NCBI RefSeq assembly: GCF_030272615.1
Contig: NC_081413.1
Location: forward strand, 185,328,115-185,392,114
Source of the DNA: Cryptomeria japonica
Taxonomy: Eukaryota; Streptophyta; Pinopsida; Cupressales; Cupressaceae
DNA length: 64,000 nt
Reading direction: 5' to 3'
Part shown: piece by piece, positions 22,935 through 33,759 of the stretch
Layout of the letters: each line of letters opens with the position of its first letter
How positions within the stretch are numbered: the stretch's first letter is position 1
Notes under the pieces: model-generated
What the model was told of the DNA's origin: nothing
Databases searched by the model: none
The model's input: only the letters and a program-made list of their open reading frames with translations
Made by a program: the position numbers and the translations under genes

Positions 22935-25900
22935 TCAAATATCAGCGAATAGTGATATTAAGCCATCTAGAGTGCTTCCCTCTTGAGTAGTAGATAAGTA
23001 TGTGGCTCGGTTGATCTGTTCTTGGACTAATGAAAGATGAGGAAGGAATAATGTCTGAATTGTCATTATGTCCATCCTGATCTTGTGTTCTTCATTTCTT
23101 AAGTCCAATTGTTGAGCCATGAGTTGTTGTAACTTTGTATAAAAATTTTGAACTGAATTTGGCTCGGTGGTCAGCTTATTTGAGAGATTGGTGATCTCTT
23201 TCTCAATTGCCTCTATTTTATTCTTAATGTCTTTAATGAATAAAGAAAATGTGCAGAGTTTCTGAAATAAATAATGAATGTGCTTGAGCTGAGGAGTCAA
23301 CTCAGCAATAAATTTGACAAGTTTAACTTTGCCAATAGCTATAGCTTTTTGTGCCTCTTCTATCATTTTGGCAGTGAGCTCTTTGTCTTTCAGCTTGCTC
23401 AAATACTTCGATGCATCTACTCCAGATGTCTCTATCTTTGTTAGGAGTTCATCTAGTTGAATGTGGATGGCTGCATTAGTTGATACTGTAGCTTCAGGTA
23501 GCATATCTATTAGGAGTGCTTTTACCTTCTGAAGTACTTTATTTTTCTTTTGAATGGCGATTTGCTTCTCTTGTTCGGCCTTTGCTTTGCACAGTTCATC
23601 AAAATCAATGAGTGCTTGCCCCTTTAATTTTGCTATGTCTACATTGGGCAACACTATGGATTTTGACAAATCAACTTTAAAACTATGCTTCCTCACTTTC
23701 TTTTCTTTACCTTTCACCGATGGAACTAAGACAATTGCTTGTGAGGCTTGATTACCCTCGGTAGGTTGCTCGGTAGAGGCAACACTTTGATTGGTTCCTT
23801 TAGCCTCTATAGAGTCCTTTGGTGTCTCAGTTGCAACATTCTCAATGCCAGAAGGTGCTTGAGATGTTTTTTCTTGAGTAGTACCTTCTCCTGTTGCCTT
23901 GAGACCTTCAATGCCTTGATCGGTATCCTAAGTTTCGGTTGAGACAGGTTGCTTGACCGGTGGATAAGGTTGAACTTGTTCCAAAATGGATTCACTAGAT
24001 ACAAGTTTTGCATATGTAGTGCCTTCTATCATTTCCTGTTCTGGGGCCTCTGTATCCATGACATCTTCATCTATTTGAATGGTGTCAGTAGGGTCTTGTT
24101 CGGTAGCATCAGGACCTTTCTTGGTGACATCAGGATCATGCTCGATGACATCAACGATTTCAACTATAGCTTGCTCACTGGCATCCTTGATTTTGAAGAT
24201 TTCCTGCCACTTTGCTTTTGTCTCATTTTCTACTTCAATATATAGCCCATTCATCTGTTTTAAGGCTCTTTGTTGGACAAGAAACTTTGAATTGTAGGTT
24301 GTCAGATGTTCCTTTATTTCAACTACTGACATATCAGGAAAGAGATGGACTAGACTTCTTTCTCTGATTTGTTTCTCTGAGTCCATTGCATACTTCCACC
24401 TATTATCAATATGCAGATACAATTCATTTGGAAGTGACTTAGCTAGTTCTAATGGAGCTAGCCAGAACTTTAGAAGTGTGTAGATGACAACTTCTTTAAT
24501 TTGTCTCTTTTCATCATTGTTCTTGGTTTCATACTTGACATATCTAAATCCTCCAAATCCACCATATTCTTTCAGATTAGCACAGAAGTTTTCAACACTA
24601 TGTATATTTACATTCTTGCTCTTAACAATCTGAAATTTGCTTGCATCTTCTGATTCGGTATCACTAGACTCTTTTGCCAAAATGAGTCTCTGAGTAGATT
24701 TCTTGTATGTCTTTGTTACCTTAGGAATAGTAACACTCTTTGTCTTCTTACTCAGTGAAGCTGCAGATGCTCTAGTGTTAGGTCATTTTACTGGAGGTGG
24801 AGTCAATGAAACTTTTGATGTGTCCTGTTTCTTTCTCTTTAACACTTTACCCTTAGGAAATTCAGTGCTCAGTGTTATAGCTACCTCTTGGGCTTCAGAT
24901 TCCTCTTTAGTAATGGCAATGGTGCCTTTGACAGGTGTAGAGGAAGAGTCTTCTCTGAATTTCTTAGACAATGCTTTTATCATTTTTGTTGCCTTTCTTG
25001 TAGCTTTGGGTACTACAATATTCATTTTTACCTTTTCCTTTACTTCCTCATAGGTACCATACCTCAGCTCGGTAGCATGTCTAGGCAATGTAAGAAATGC
25101 ATCAATTTGATGTTTTGTGATGTCAAAATCAATCTCGTAGCCCATTGGTGACAAATATTGAGTCCTCGGTTCCACAACATTCACATAACAGTAATCAGTG
25201 TCAACTTCAAAACATATATCATTTTTGTATTTCTCTACTAGCTGGGGTGGAATCCTATATCTGTTATGCATTTTCTCTTGAAATTTACTGAAGTAATCAT
25301 CCATGATATCAATGAAATTATCACTTAACTTCTTAATGAAGTCATTAATCTGATGGGTGATAGGTCGGTGTAGCTCCCAAACAACTTTACCGACTGATGG
25401 AAAGAATTTTTCAAAGTAGAAAAACATGCATACCAGTAGTGATCCAAACTTTAGAGTATTAGCCAAGTTGTTCTTATTCGGCTTCCTGATGGTGTCCAGA
25501 TTTTCAAATAGGTTCTTCAGCAATACCTCACATAGGTCAATTTTCATTCCCTTTTTCACAATTTTGTAAGCCAAGTCTACTGCTGCACAAGGAACATTAT
25601 TTTCCCTTTCTGATTGGAAGAAATAGTAGCCCATTACTCTAATGGAAAATTTTAGTTCTTCATCTGTGACATTATTCAGTTTCAATCCTCTGCAATCAGA
25701 TGCCACTCTGGTTAAACTGATCAATTCCTTCTGTGATATCATCTTCTAGGCTCGGGCATGATCATAGATAAGGTAACTGGTAATCAGATGAATGATTTCC
25801 TTGGTAATCTTAAATGGTTGCTCTTCTAGCCACATGAAATCATCATGAACTATGCTCAAAACAAACTTGACCCACTGGGGTTTGAACACACAAGGATAGG

Positions 25901-26186
25901 TTAGGGCTTCAGTTAATCCCTTGAATTTGATGTGCTCATACTTGTTGGTCAATATACCATCGGTACATAGCTCATCATAGGTGTCTCTGATTTCAACATG
26001 ACTAAGTTCTTCAACATGATATTTGGTGAAGAATCTCACATCTTCGACTAGTAACACTCTATCCGAGATGAGTGAAAAGGCAGTTTTGTCATCCAGTTCA
26101 GAAGCGACTTTGGGAGTCAAAGAGTATTTTAGTGAGGGCTTCTCTACATTCTTGACAACTATGGGATCTTGGATCTTGGGCGCCAT
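22935..26186 (-). pseudogene. Element C ORF2, unrecognised 1083-codon protein gene
   Basis: One reading frame runs 3252 bases from ATG at 26186 (MAPKIQDPIVVKNVEKPSL) to the stop at 22935, broken only by three in-frame stops (25746, 24783, 23928) with no frameshift. The N-terminal half (about residues 1-360) is globular and rich in hydrophobic and aromatic residues (for example CVFKPQWVKFVLSIVHDDF). The middle is basic and Ser/Thr-rich (KGKVLKRKKQDTSK). Around residues 640-740 it is acidic. The C-terminal 260 residues are strongly helical and Lys/Glu-rich, suggesting coiled coils. I see no polymerase, nuclease or protease motif and do not recognise a family. Three stops without any indel suggest loss by point mutation after long maintenance. 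Confidence 0.8.
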
Positions 26187-26739
26187 TGTAGATTTCAGAT
26201 AAAAACTAGCAAAGAGTCCTTAGGGTTTCAGGATTTCAAACGACAAACGCTTTATACTTAGCAGATAATGGCAACTAGATAAGATCGGTAAACTAGCTTA
26301 ACAATGTGTTGAGATTTGATGTAAATACCTTGAATTTGCTTTGTAGGAGGTTTGATCGCCTTTGAATCACTTGCTTTGCTTTCTCAAAAACTTGGTAAGT
26401 GTAAATGACCATGAAAATGCTTTTAAGTACACAAAATACCTTATCGGGCTCCGTGTGGATTAGGTCAAAACATTAAATGTACTTGGTTCCTCTTTAACTG
26501 ATTTACTCTCCCTTTTCATTTTAACCTAGTAACCAAGCTTCCTTCATTTACTGACTTGACAGGTTTCCTGTATTCACCGACTTGATAGGTTTCTTGTAAA
26601 GTGCTTCAAAAGACTTTGATAGAATTTCAAACTTACTATTACATCTTAACTATGCAGATTTTGAATTTAGTACATAATATAATAGGAACTATTAAGATTT
26701 TAATCTTCAGAGAATGCAGCCCCTTCATACCTTTGCCGA
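26187..26739 (-). other. Element C spacer between gag and ORF2
   Basis: About 0.55 kb without a supported ORF. The same spacer occurs in element E (63504-64000), including the shared phrase GCACGGAGCCCGATAAGGTA or its close equivalent. Conservation of a noncoding spacer suggests that it carries an internal promoter, splice site or re-initiation signal for ORF2, which is inference. Confidence 0.5.
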
Positions 26740-28092
26740 TTAATTTGGAATAGGTGCACCTAACTCGGTAGGTAAGGTGCTTTCTTCATTTGACACAATT
26801 TCCTTCTTTTTCCAAATCATCTTTAATTTTTCTTTTATTTCTTTAGTGTCTTTTCTGAGTTGATCTTTGCATTCTCCAGCTAAGTGTCCAACTTTGTGAC
26901 AATGAAAACATGTCATACCAGGATTTCTCCATGATCTTCAGTTGTACATCCCAAACCTTATAAAATAGTTGGCACTTATATGTCCATATCTTCCACAACA
27001 TTCACACCATATCCTTGTATTGTAATCCCATGGTACTGCAGAATACTATTGGTAAGGATCTATGTGAGTTTGATAACCTCTAGCATTTGCTTGGTGTGCA
27101 TACCACATATAGTTCTTTTTCTTAAACCAACACTTCTCGATACTATGTCCATATCTATTGCAGTTTTTACAAAACCCTTTGAATTTTGCCTTCTGATAAT
27201 TGTTAACAGACTTTGTCCTACATTGATTAGATGTGTGACCATATTTATTGCAATTGTAACAATAACCATTAGACTTAGTGGCATTCGGTTGCTTACCTTT
27301 TCTGATTTGGCATATGTTAGCAATGTGACCTTGATTTCCATAGTAGTTGCAAATAGGCTTCTTTCTTTTGATGTTATTCTTGTTTCCAGCTTGCTTTGAT
27401 GATTCTCCTCTCTCAATAGTATGAATTCCTTTCTCAATAGAGTCTTTTCCTTTGTAACTGAGTCCTGCATCTTTGTTGGGTCTTCTTGTATTCAGTTGCT
27501 CATCCAACATCTTTGATGTTTCATAGCTCTTCTTCAGTGTTTCTTTGGATTTCTTCTCTATTTCAAGTTCATCAGTCAACCTTGATACTTCAAGTTTCAA
27601 TGCTTGATTCTCATCATTTTTCAGAATTGCTTCATGATGTGCATAACCTAGTTGATCTGATAGGTTTTGTTGAATTCCAGTCAACCTTATGATTTCATCA
27701 TTCTTATCAGATACTAAGACTTCAAGCTATTGTTTCTCTCTTTCTAGATCTCTTACTTTATCCTCAGCTGTTCTCAATGCATCAAGATTTTCAGTCATCT
27801 GTGTGCTGAAATGTTCATGTTCTCTTTTCATTGCTTTTAGTTGATCAGCCAGTGCTTTGTTCTTTTCTTTCAATACTCCAATCATTTCTTCAATCTCTTC
27901 AGATATATTGTTCTCAGATGATGTCTCAATTTGTTCCACTAACTCTTGAGAGTCCTACAAATCATCAGATAATCTTCTTCTCACTTTCAGAGATTTTTGC
28001 ATTTGCCTTTGCATGTCTGTAATCACTTGATTAGCATGATCTAGCTCTTCTTGCAGATACACAATCCTCCGAGATTGTTTATAGCCTTCCAT
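26740..28092 (-). pseudogene. Element C gag: coiled coil plus multiple zinc knuckles
   Basis: A 450-codon frame from ATG at 28092 (MEGYKQSRRIVYLQEELDHA) to the TAA at 26740, with no frameshift but four in-frame stops (27955, 27727, 27046, about 26950). Residues 1-240 are a heptad-rich coiled coil (AMKREHEHFSTQMTENL). Five knuckle-like segments follow: CNYYGNQGHIANIC (second Cys is Tyr), CYNCNKYGHTSNQC, CKNCNRYGHSIEKC, a degenerate CECCGRYGHI segment and CFHCHKVGHLAGEC. These would bind RNA during packaging. The copy in E has exactly the same length (1353 bases). The usual copia gag core before the knuckles is not evident. Confidence 0.85.
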
Positions 28093-28140
28093 TGATAAGA
28101 TCTTTCTCTTTAGGTAATTAAACCCTTTTCCAAGATTCAA

Positions 28141-28152
28141 GTTCTGATACCA
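28141..28152 (-). other. Element C primer-binding site (initiator Met tRNA)
   Basis: On the minus strand TGGTATCAGAAC lies just inside the right LTR. It is one base from the classical plant TGGTATCAGAGC, which element E retains perfectly at 62091-62102. Confidence 0.88.
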
Positions 28153-28154
28153 AT

Positions 28155-29294
28155 TGTTAGGCCCAATATGGAAAGCTAATGTACTAAGAGGGGAGGGGTG
28201 AATCAGTACTTTAAAACATTTCTTCAACAATATCTTTACTGTTATGCATAAACCGAATAGTGTAGTAACATAATATAAAACTAAAACAAATATATAACAA
28301 TCATACATGATTCACTACATAACACATATATTTTGATTATGCAGAAACTCTTGGTTAGAGAGAAAAACTATGGTGGGGATGGCACCCACAACTTCACTAC
28401 TGCAATAATAAAGAGTGCTTGGTTAGAGCTACATGTTTAGCTATTTTTGATAGCTTACCCTGATAGGAGTAACAAGATCTGTTAGATCTACCTTGCTAAA
28501 GGATTTTACAACACTTCATCTAAATGTTGCACCTGGTTAGAGGCTTTACAATTTACAAACTTGATTAGAATCTTTTACCTTGTTAAAGGTTTCTCTTACA
28601 ACTTCAAAATGTTACAATAAAATCATTACAAATATCTACAACTTTACCTCTGGAATGTTATAGTAGATTCTATGTGCTCAAAATAGATTATCTTGCTTAT
28701 AGCATACCTTGATAACCCATATAGTAACTCGGTAAATCCTTTTGTTTACTCTGTTCTTCGACTGTTCTCTGAAAACCTTCTCGGTGACCTCTGTGTCTCT
28801 ATAACAGTCTTCTTACACTCATGCACACACATTTAACTCTTTAACTCATGCTGTATAAATAGATTTCTTATGACGGTGATCCAATTCATTGCTTCGATCT
28901 TACAAACACAATTTATTGAATGAATAACCATGCAAAATATTTCATTGGTTAGGTAACCTCAAAATCATACACAATCTTTAAGTGCAATTTCCAATGTGAT
29001 AACGGTTAGATGTGCCTCAATCTTGTAACACGTTTTCATATGCATGTCCAGGTTCAATGAATCTGGTAACACGTTTCACTCAGTGTAAATGATCTCAGTG
29101 TGTCAACTTTGCTACTCGGTAGACATGTAAAGATACTCGGTAGACAGCTCGGTGTATACTACGTTTTGTGACTGCTTTCTTCTATAACCGACTAGACTGT
29201 ACATACCGACTGAATATTTCGGTAATGGATAATCGACTAGAGTATATAGTATAACTTTGACATAAAACTAATGGCAATCTCATAAGTAGTAACA
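28155..29294 (-). repeat. Element C 5' LTR (right copy, 1140 bp)
   Basis: Same ends and length as 21313-22452. On the minus strand a TATTTATAC box (near plus position 28855) is a candidate TATA. The same box stands in the LTR of E at about 61359. Confidence 0.93.
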
Positions 29295-29299
29295 AATTT
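29295..29299. repeat. Element C target-site duplication, right
   Basis: AATTT, matching 21308-21312. Element D leader sequence resumes here. Confidence 0.85.
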
Positions 29300-29835
29300 G
29301 GGTAAAAATGATTGTTCAATTAATTAAGCAAATTAATTTGTGATTTTGAAAATATACATTCATAAAGAACATTCAACCCAGTAGTAAAATTTTTAAAATT
29401 AGGGTTGTGTGAAAATAACCTCTTAATTTTTAAAATTAATTTAAAATTGGATCTAAGATTACAATTTTGAATTTGAATTTGAAATAATTATTCCAAAATT
29501 TGAACAACCCACATGTTCAATTTTAAATTTAAAAATTAGGGTGTTTGAAATTAACCTCTAATTTTTTTAAATTTGATTGAAAATTAAACTTGTAAGTGAA
29601 AATTTGAATTGTAAAATGAAAATACTTAGATGTGAAATAAATAATCCAAATTAAGCAATTCGCAAGCTCAATTTTAAATTTTAAAAATAGGGTTTATTGA
29701 ATTTAACCTCTAAATTTTTAAAAGTCACTTGGAAATCAAACTTGTAAATGAAAATTTGAATTTTAAATTACATATACACTCAGATATGAGAACATAAATC
29801 AGAATTAAAGGTCTAAGGAGTCGTGTTCACCAAAA
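29300..29835 (-). other. Element D leader and primer-binding site
   Basis: AT-rich leader with recurring AATTTTTAAAATT phrases like the leader of element A. The primer site (minus strand TGGTGAACA, plus 29824-29832) sits beside the LTR. No ORF. Confidence 0.6.
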
Positions 29836-30959
29836 TGTCATGGGTGGGAAATTAGGGTTTCTACAATTAAATGTATGAAAACCAATAATTTGCCATTACA
29901 TTCAAAAGAGGGGTGAATCCAATAGATTCAATCACAAACCCATAATGATAAGGACTGAATACTAATTGGATTCAAGGGTGTGTGAATTGTTTGCCCTCTT
30001 TGGTGAGTTGAAATGTTGAAATTAGAGAAAAGTGTTGAAAGTAAAGGTAAATAGGTGGAAACAATGAGCTACAACCATCAGATTGAGGCATGCGCCTAAA
30101 TCTGAGCAATATATGTAGATTCAGATCAGATCCTCAAAAAAGCTCCAAAAATGTCGAGATCCGAGCGCTTGTAGCTCTAGTCTTCCTAAATAATGCCTAT
30201 TTTGAAAATCACAACTTCGTACATGTTTCCTGCACATAGAAAGAAAAGGAAATAGGCTGGGAATAGGGGCTTGTCTAAGTCAAACCCCAGTTTGGAATTA
30301 ACCATGAAATATAGATAAAAGATAATTCAATTGTTATAAATGAAGATTCTCCTTTTGAGGGAGATGCTAAATAATGATTGAAAACCAAATGATATACCTC
30401 CTTGTGAATTTTTGTTTGTCTCCACATGGGATTAGGGTTTCATGAAGTCTTTGACAAAATAGGATGTAGATATCCACTTTAATGCTTGAATCTTGACATT
30501 GTTGTTTCTCCTAAGCTTGAAGGAAGATTGATTACTTTCTCAATTTCTTGAATGATTGATTTCATTTGTGTATTCTTGTTGATTTCTTTCTAAATGAAAG
30601 AGGAAAACCTCTTTTTATACTTGCCCATCAGAAAACTTGCTAATTTCCTGACATGAGCCAACACAGAGCTAGAATTCCCACTAATTTATGATAGGGAAAA
30701 GGGTTTGAAAGGGGACCCAAATAGGGAGGATGAGAGTGTGGTTCCCTGGTCCTAATTAGGACCAGGGCATGGCACTATGTTCCTACCCTATTTTGGGGCT
30801 AGGACAAGGTGCCTAGCTGATGCAAAAGTTTAAAATGCAATCATCCTTGAGTGATATAAGTCGAATTAGGTCCCTATCAACCCTAGGGGCACAAACACTA
30901 AGGTAGTGACCCAATACAGTAAAAAATTGTATAGGGTTGTAATTTTAGGATGAAATACA
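29836..30959 (-). repeat. Element D 5' LTR (1124 bp)
   Basis: On the minus strand it begins TGTATTTCATCC and ends CCCATGACA, followed by the primer site. It parallels the LTR of A in order: a start with AATTTTTTA-like sequence, a C/G-rich hairpin zone, a TATA box (GTATAAAAAG, plus about 30612-30622), and the C/T-rich intron-like TGTGCAGG segment. Its partner LTR is missing. Confidence 0.7.
30744..30767. promoter_or_regulatory. Perfect 24-nt palindrome in the U3 of element D LTR
   Basis: CCCTGGTCCTAA followed directly by its reverse complement. It corresponds in position to the hairpin-forming motifs in the U3 of element A. Likely a cruciform or dimer-binding site upstream of the promoter, inferred from position. 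Confidence 0.55.
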
Positions 30960-31390
30960 AATAAGTCACGATGGTGTAGCCTAACATTCACTTTAACTGT
31001 TAGTAGCCCATCACAAGATCGCGACTTTAGATAACACTTGTTCTTGAGCACCGCGATGATGCGGCCTAGCATCCATGGTAACCTCATTGTAGCATCACAA
31101 CCTAAAATGGCCCTTGTTATTTGCCACTACGAACCATGCACCCAAGCATCCACTTAACTGTTAGCAATCCATCACAATAGTGAAAGGCTAAATGACAATT
31201 AACCCTAGTCATCATGAACCCATGATCTGACATCTCTTGATAACTACCAATAGTCCATCACAAGGTTAATGTTGACCATTTGTGTATCAACCTTAGCCAT
31301 AAAGATAACCGATCTAAGAAATTATCATGGCTAAAACCCTATGTGTTAGTCGTACGGTGATTGACATGTATTATGAACACCCTGTTAGTT
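30960..31390. repeat. Degenerate tandem repeat of about 100 bp
   Basis: Around four weakly conserved units share phrases such as TTAACTGTTAG, CCATCACAA and AGCATCCA. Too decayed to define a unit exactly. No ORF of interest. Confidence 0.45.
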
Positions 31391-31399
31391 GCCATAGTG

Positions 31400-31995
31400 A
31401 AGGCAAAGAATAGAAAGAGGCCCCACAGGATAGCGGGGAAGAAAGAAAGTTTTTTCTTTCTTCACCTCGTGTGATCAAAAGATACATGAAGAAATATTTG
31501 TGAGATAGCAGGGTAAAGAAGGTTCCTCCTTCCCCATTACCCCATGAGAAAATAAAGATGATCAAAAGGCTACCGCAAGATAGCAGGGGAAGAAATGTTC
31601 TTACCCTCTACCCCACAAAGATATGATGAAGTATGATAAGTTGTCGTAGGATAGCAAGAAGGGAGAGGAAAGGATTTCTCCACTTCCCCATGATGAATTA
31701 GCACCAAGGAAAAACCAGGATGGGTTGTCAGGGAAGTGAAGAGATCTTCTTCTCCACCACCCCGTGATATAAGTATGGATACATGAATGGTGGCATAGGG
31801 TAAAAAAACATAGGAATGATGATACATGGCCCCCGCCATCCCGTGCGGAGAAATAAAGAGACCAAAGGGTCTCATGGGGTAAAAACAACAAAGAGAGTAT
31901 GGCTTCCCCACCACCCCATGATGGATTTTGAGGTGCAATGGGACCTCGTGGGGTAACAAATACACAGTAATATCAGTGCTCTCCGCTATCTCGCA
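31400..31995. repeat. Minisatellite of about 75 bp, 7-8 units
   Basis: A CCCC(A/G)TGAG-like core recurs at about 31540, 31611, 31686, 31761, 31840, 31914 and 31988, a spacing of 71-80 bases. Between cores each unit has a GATAGCAGGGGAAGAA-like segment. The period is close to a multiple of three, so the opposite strand stays open for 205 codons. Confidence 0.7.
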
Positions 31996-32187
31996 CCAAA
32001 GGACCAGGGAAATGTGATGCAGTCTCCATCGTCCATTTTCACCATTGGGCCCGATCAAACAGTGATGTTTTAAACTTTTTTTGAGCCCTTTGGAAGGCTT
32101 CGTGGTACAATCTGGAGCATCCATTTGCACATGAAATAGCACATCGAGTGGCCAAATTTCAAACTCATAAGGATTGAGAAAATTCAA
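31570..32187 (-). CDS. Hypothetical repeat-containing ORF (205 codons)
   Basis: An open frame on the minus strand from ATG at 32187 to 31570. The first 75 codons are unique (LDVLFHVQMDAPDCTTKPSK). The rest is made of imperfect 25-residue repeats built on (I/S)HHG or SPHG followed by hydrophobic and aromatic residues, matching the 75-bp DNA units. No known domain. It may be an accident of a repeat whose period is divisible by three rather than a gene, so I hold it at low confidence. Confidence 0.25.
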   Translation of the reverse strand: MNFLNPYEFEIWPLDVLFHVQMDAPDCTTKPSKGLKKSLKHHCLIGPNGENGRWRLHHISLVLWCEIAESTDITVYLLPHEVPLHLKIHHGVVGKPYSLCCFYPMRPFGLFISPHGMAGAMYHHSYVFLPYATIHVSILISRGGGEEDLFTSLTTHPGFSLVLIHHGEVEKSFPLPSCYPTTTYHTSSYLCGVEGKNISSPAILR

Positions 32188-33630
32188 ATGGCTATCTGGG
32201 GTGGTTGTTGACTTTAATGGTCTATAATCAATTTTGTTCTATCGACAATTCAAATCTAATTAGGATTGTTCCCAACCATTTTTTAGGGGACTATTTCTCC
32301 TCCTAGTTCTACAAGTTGATTTTCAAATGCCACCATGCTCATTCAATGTGGTATGAAGACTTTTGTTCCATGTACATGTGCTCAGATGCTATCTCTAGAT
32401 GCATCATGCATAAAGGTATTCCCCATGTACAAGGATTTTTGTATCTTCCTAGAAAAGAAATATATTCTCAAAGTTGTTATGCACACAGTCAGATAGATTT
32501 GTTGATCTGATTCCCCCAATCTAATATTTTGTAATCTAACCCTAGCCAGGGTGAGGGTTTATAGTTGTAGTTCAATCTGAGTTATGCCTGAACTACAAAG
32601 ACAATTTTGTAGCCCATTTTTAGGCATCTTCTCTTCGTTTCTTTTTCAGAAAACTTATGTTTCTCTACAACTATAAATTTTTCTTTGCCTCTTTTCTGCT
32701 CATACAAATTGTGTAATTTGTTTACCTTCTTGTTTGAATGCATCTCTTTTTGATTCTTTAGTTTATGTGACTATGTTTATCCCTCTATGTATGTTGATTG
32801 TGAACTACTTCAATTCCTCTCTTCATCCTGCAAAATTCCAATCTTCACTTACTCTTAAGGAGTTTATTTAGATAGAAACCCGTGCATACCTAGGGTAGTT
32901 TTCTTGATGTTCTTTGTAGTTATAGGTAGGAAAGATCAATCTTTCAATCTAGGTGCAAACCTCATTTCCACTTTCAAGCATTCATTCTTTCCCCTTTCCC
33001 CCTCAGATCAATAGATTAGGATTTATATGTGTTGGGTTGGTCCAACACCTACATCAGATTGATAAGGAATTCGAACTTCTCCAGAGATGCAACCTCATAT
33101 TTAGCAAGGTCCCACACTTGGAGGTTGTTTCAATGTGTCACGAGGTTGATGAGATCAAGAGTTTATCAAGGGTGCAAACTTTGTGACAATAGTTTCTGGC
33201 ATGTTCGGTGCGACTGACTGAACTAGTTCTAGTTCAGGCTTTCTTATCTGTTGTTGATAGTTGGTGTGTTTATCAGTAAACTCAACCTTTGGTGGTAGAA
33301 TTCACATACCTAATGACTCTATAGGGAAAATATACTAGTTAAGTAGACCAAATCTCAAACAACTAAAGATCTGATGCATTCTTCATTCTCAAGCCTTTGG
33401 AGGTCTCATTCTTCAAGCACCTAACTCAAATAAATTTTTTTGAGTCATGGTATGCAATCTTTCTCGGGTTGGGTAGATCCTTTTTCCCTTTGCAAGCATT
33501 TTTAATAGCATAATCTATCTCTTTTGAATGCTTCTGTAATGAGTACATACCATGGGTGTAATTTCTATTCACCCCCTTTTTTGAAAATGCAAATCTTTCA
33601 CCCTCCCCCTACCAACAAGAGTAAACTAGG
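32188..33630. other. Unassigned region ending in an LTR-like segment
   Basis: No supported gene. The end (about 33540-33617) reads like the end of a plant LTR: a TTCTATTCACCCCC segment, then CCCTCCCCCTACCAACA. Frame Z opens about 14 bases later. No primer site follows, so it could be a solo LTR or the right end of an element whose left boundary I cannot place. Confidence 0.35.
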
Positions 33631-33726
33631 ACTTCTCCTATTTTTAATCTAGATGGATTTTCTCCAACAGTAGGTGGGAATTTTCTTGGTGCTTACCACC
33701 CACCCATTCCTGCTCAACCTTCTTAT
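33631..33726 (+). pseudogene. Frame Z, segment left of the CACTA insertion
   Basis: A short open segment encoding Pro-rich sequence (GGNFLGAYHPPIPAQPSY) that runs straight into the CACTA terminus. Removing 33727-59829 and one TAT copy joins it in phase to QPN at 59833 and, after one TGA, to the ORF starting at 59881. It has no start codon of its own; a stop lies just upstream at the LTR-like end. Confidence 0.6.
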
Positions 33727-33759
33727 CACTAGTACATTTGGAGTGGTTTTCTGACGAGC
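33727..33759 (+). repeat. CACTA left terminal inverted repeat
   Basis: The first 17 bases match the right end perfectly. The following 16 match with about five differences. TAT (33724-33726) precedes it. Confidence 0.85.

Larger units (their letters stand above)
21313..29294 (-). mobile_element. Non-autonomous LTR element C with gag and a second large ORF
   Basis: A complete insertion of 7982 bp in element D: two LTRs of exactly 1140 bp, a 5-bp AATTT duplication, an initiator-Met primer site and a polypurine tract, all placing transcription on the minus strand. Its internal 5.7 kb hold two ORFs: a gag-like protein with several zinc knuckles (28092-26740) and an unrecognised 1083-codon ORF2 (26186-22935). 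Between and around them there is no protease, integrase, reverse transcriptase or RNase H motif and no room for one. Element E at 60904 is a second copy. The primer site fits copia-like ancestry, but the enzymes that moved it are unknown. Confidence 0.92.
19230..30959 (-). mobile_element. Gypsy-type element D, 3'-truncated, split by element C
   Basis: A relative of element A in minus orientation. Its 5' LTR is at 29836-30959, followed leftwards by a primer site and leader (29835-29300), then, beyond the element C insertion, by gag-pro. It ends abruptly at about 19230 inside the protease, head-on against the plus-strand element B. No 3' LTR is present. No reverse transcriptase is seen, but the region that would show its absence directly is truncated. 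Confidence 0.8.

Noticed and set aside
23554-25151. Plus-strand frames opposite ORF2 of element C (up to 116 codons)
   Set aside because: They are shadows of the ORF2 frame, and the element is transcribed on the minus strand.
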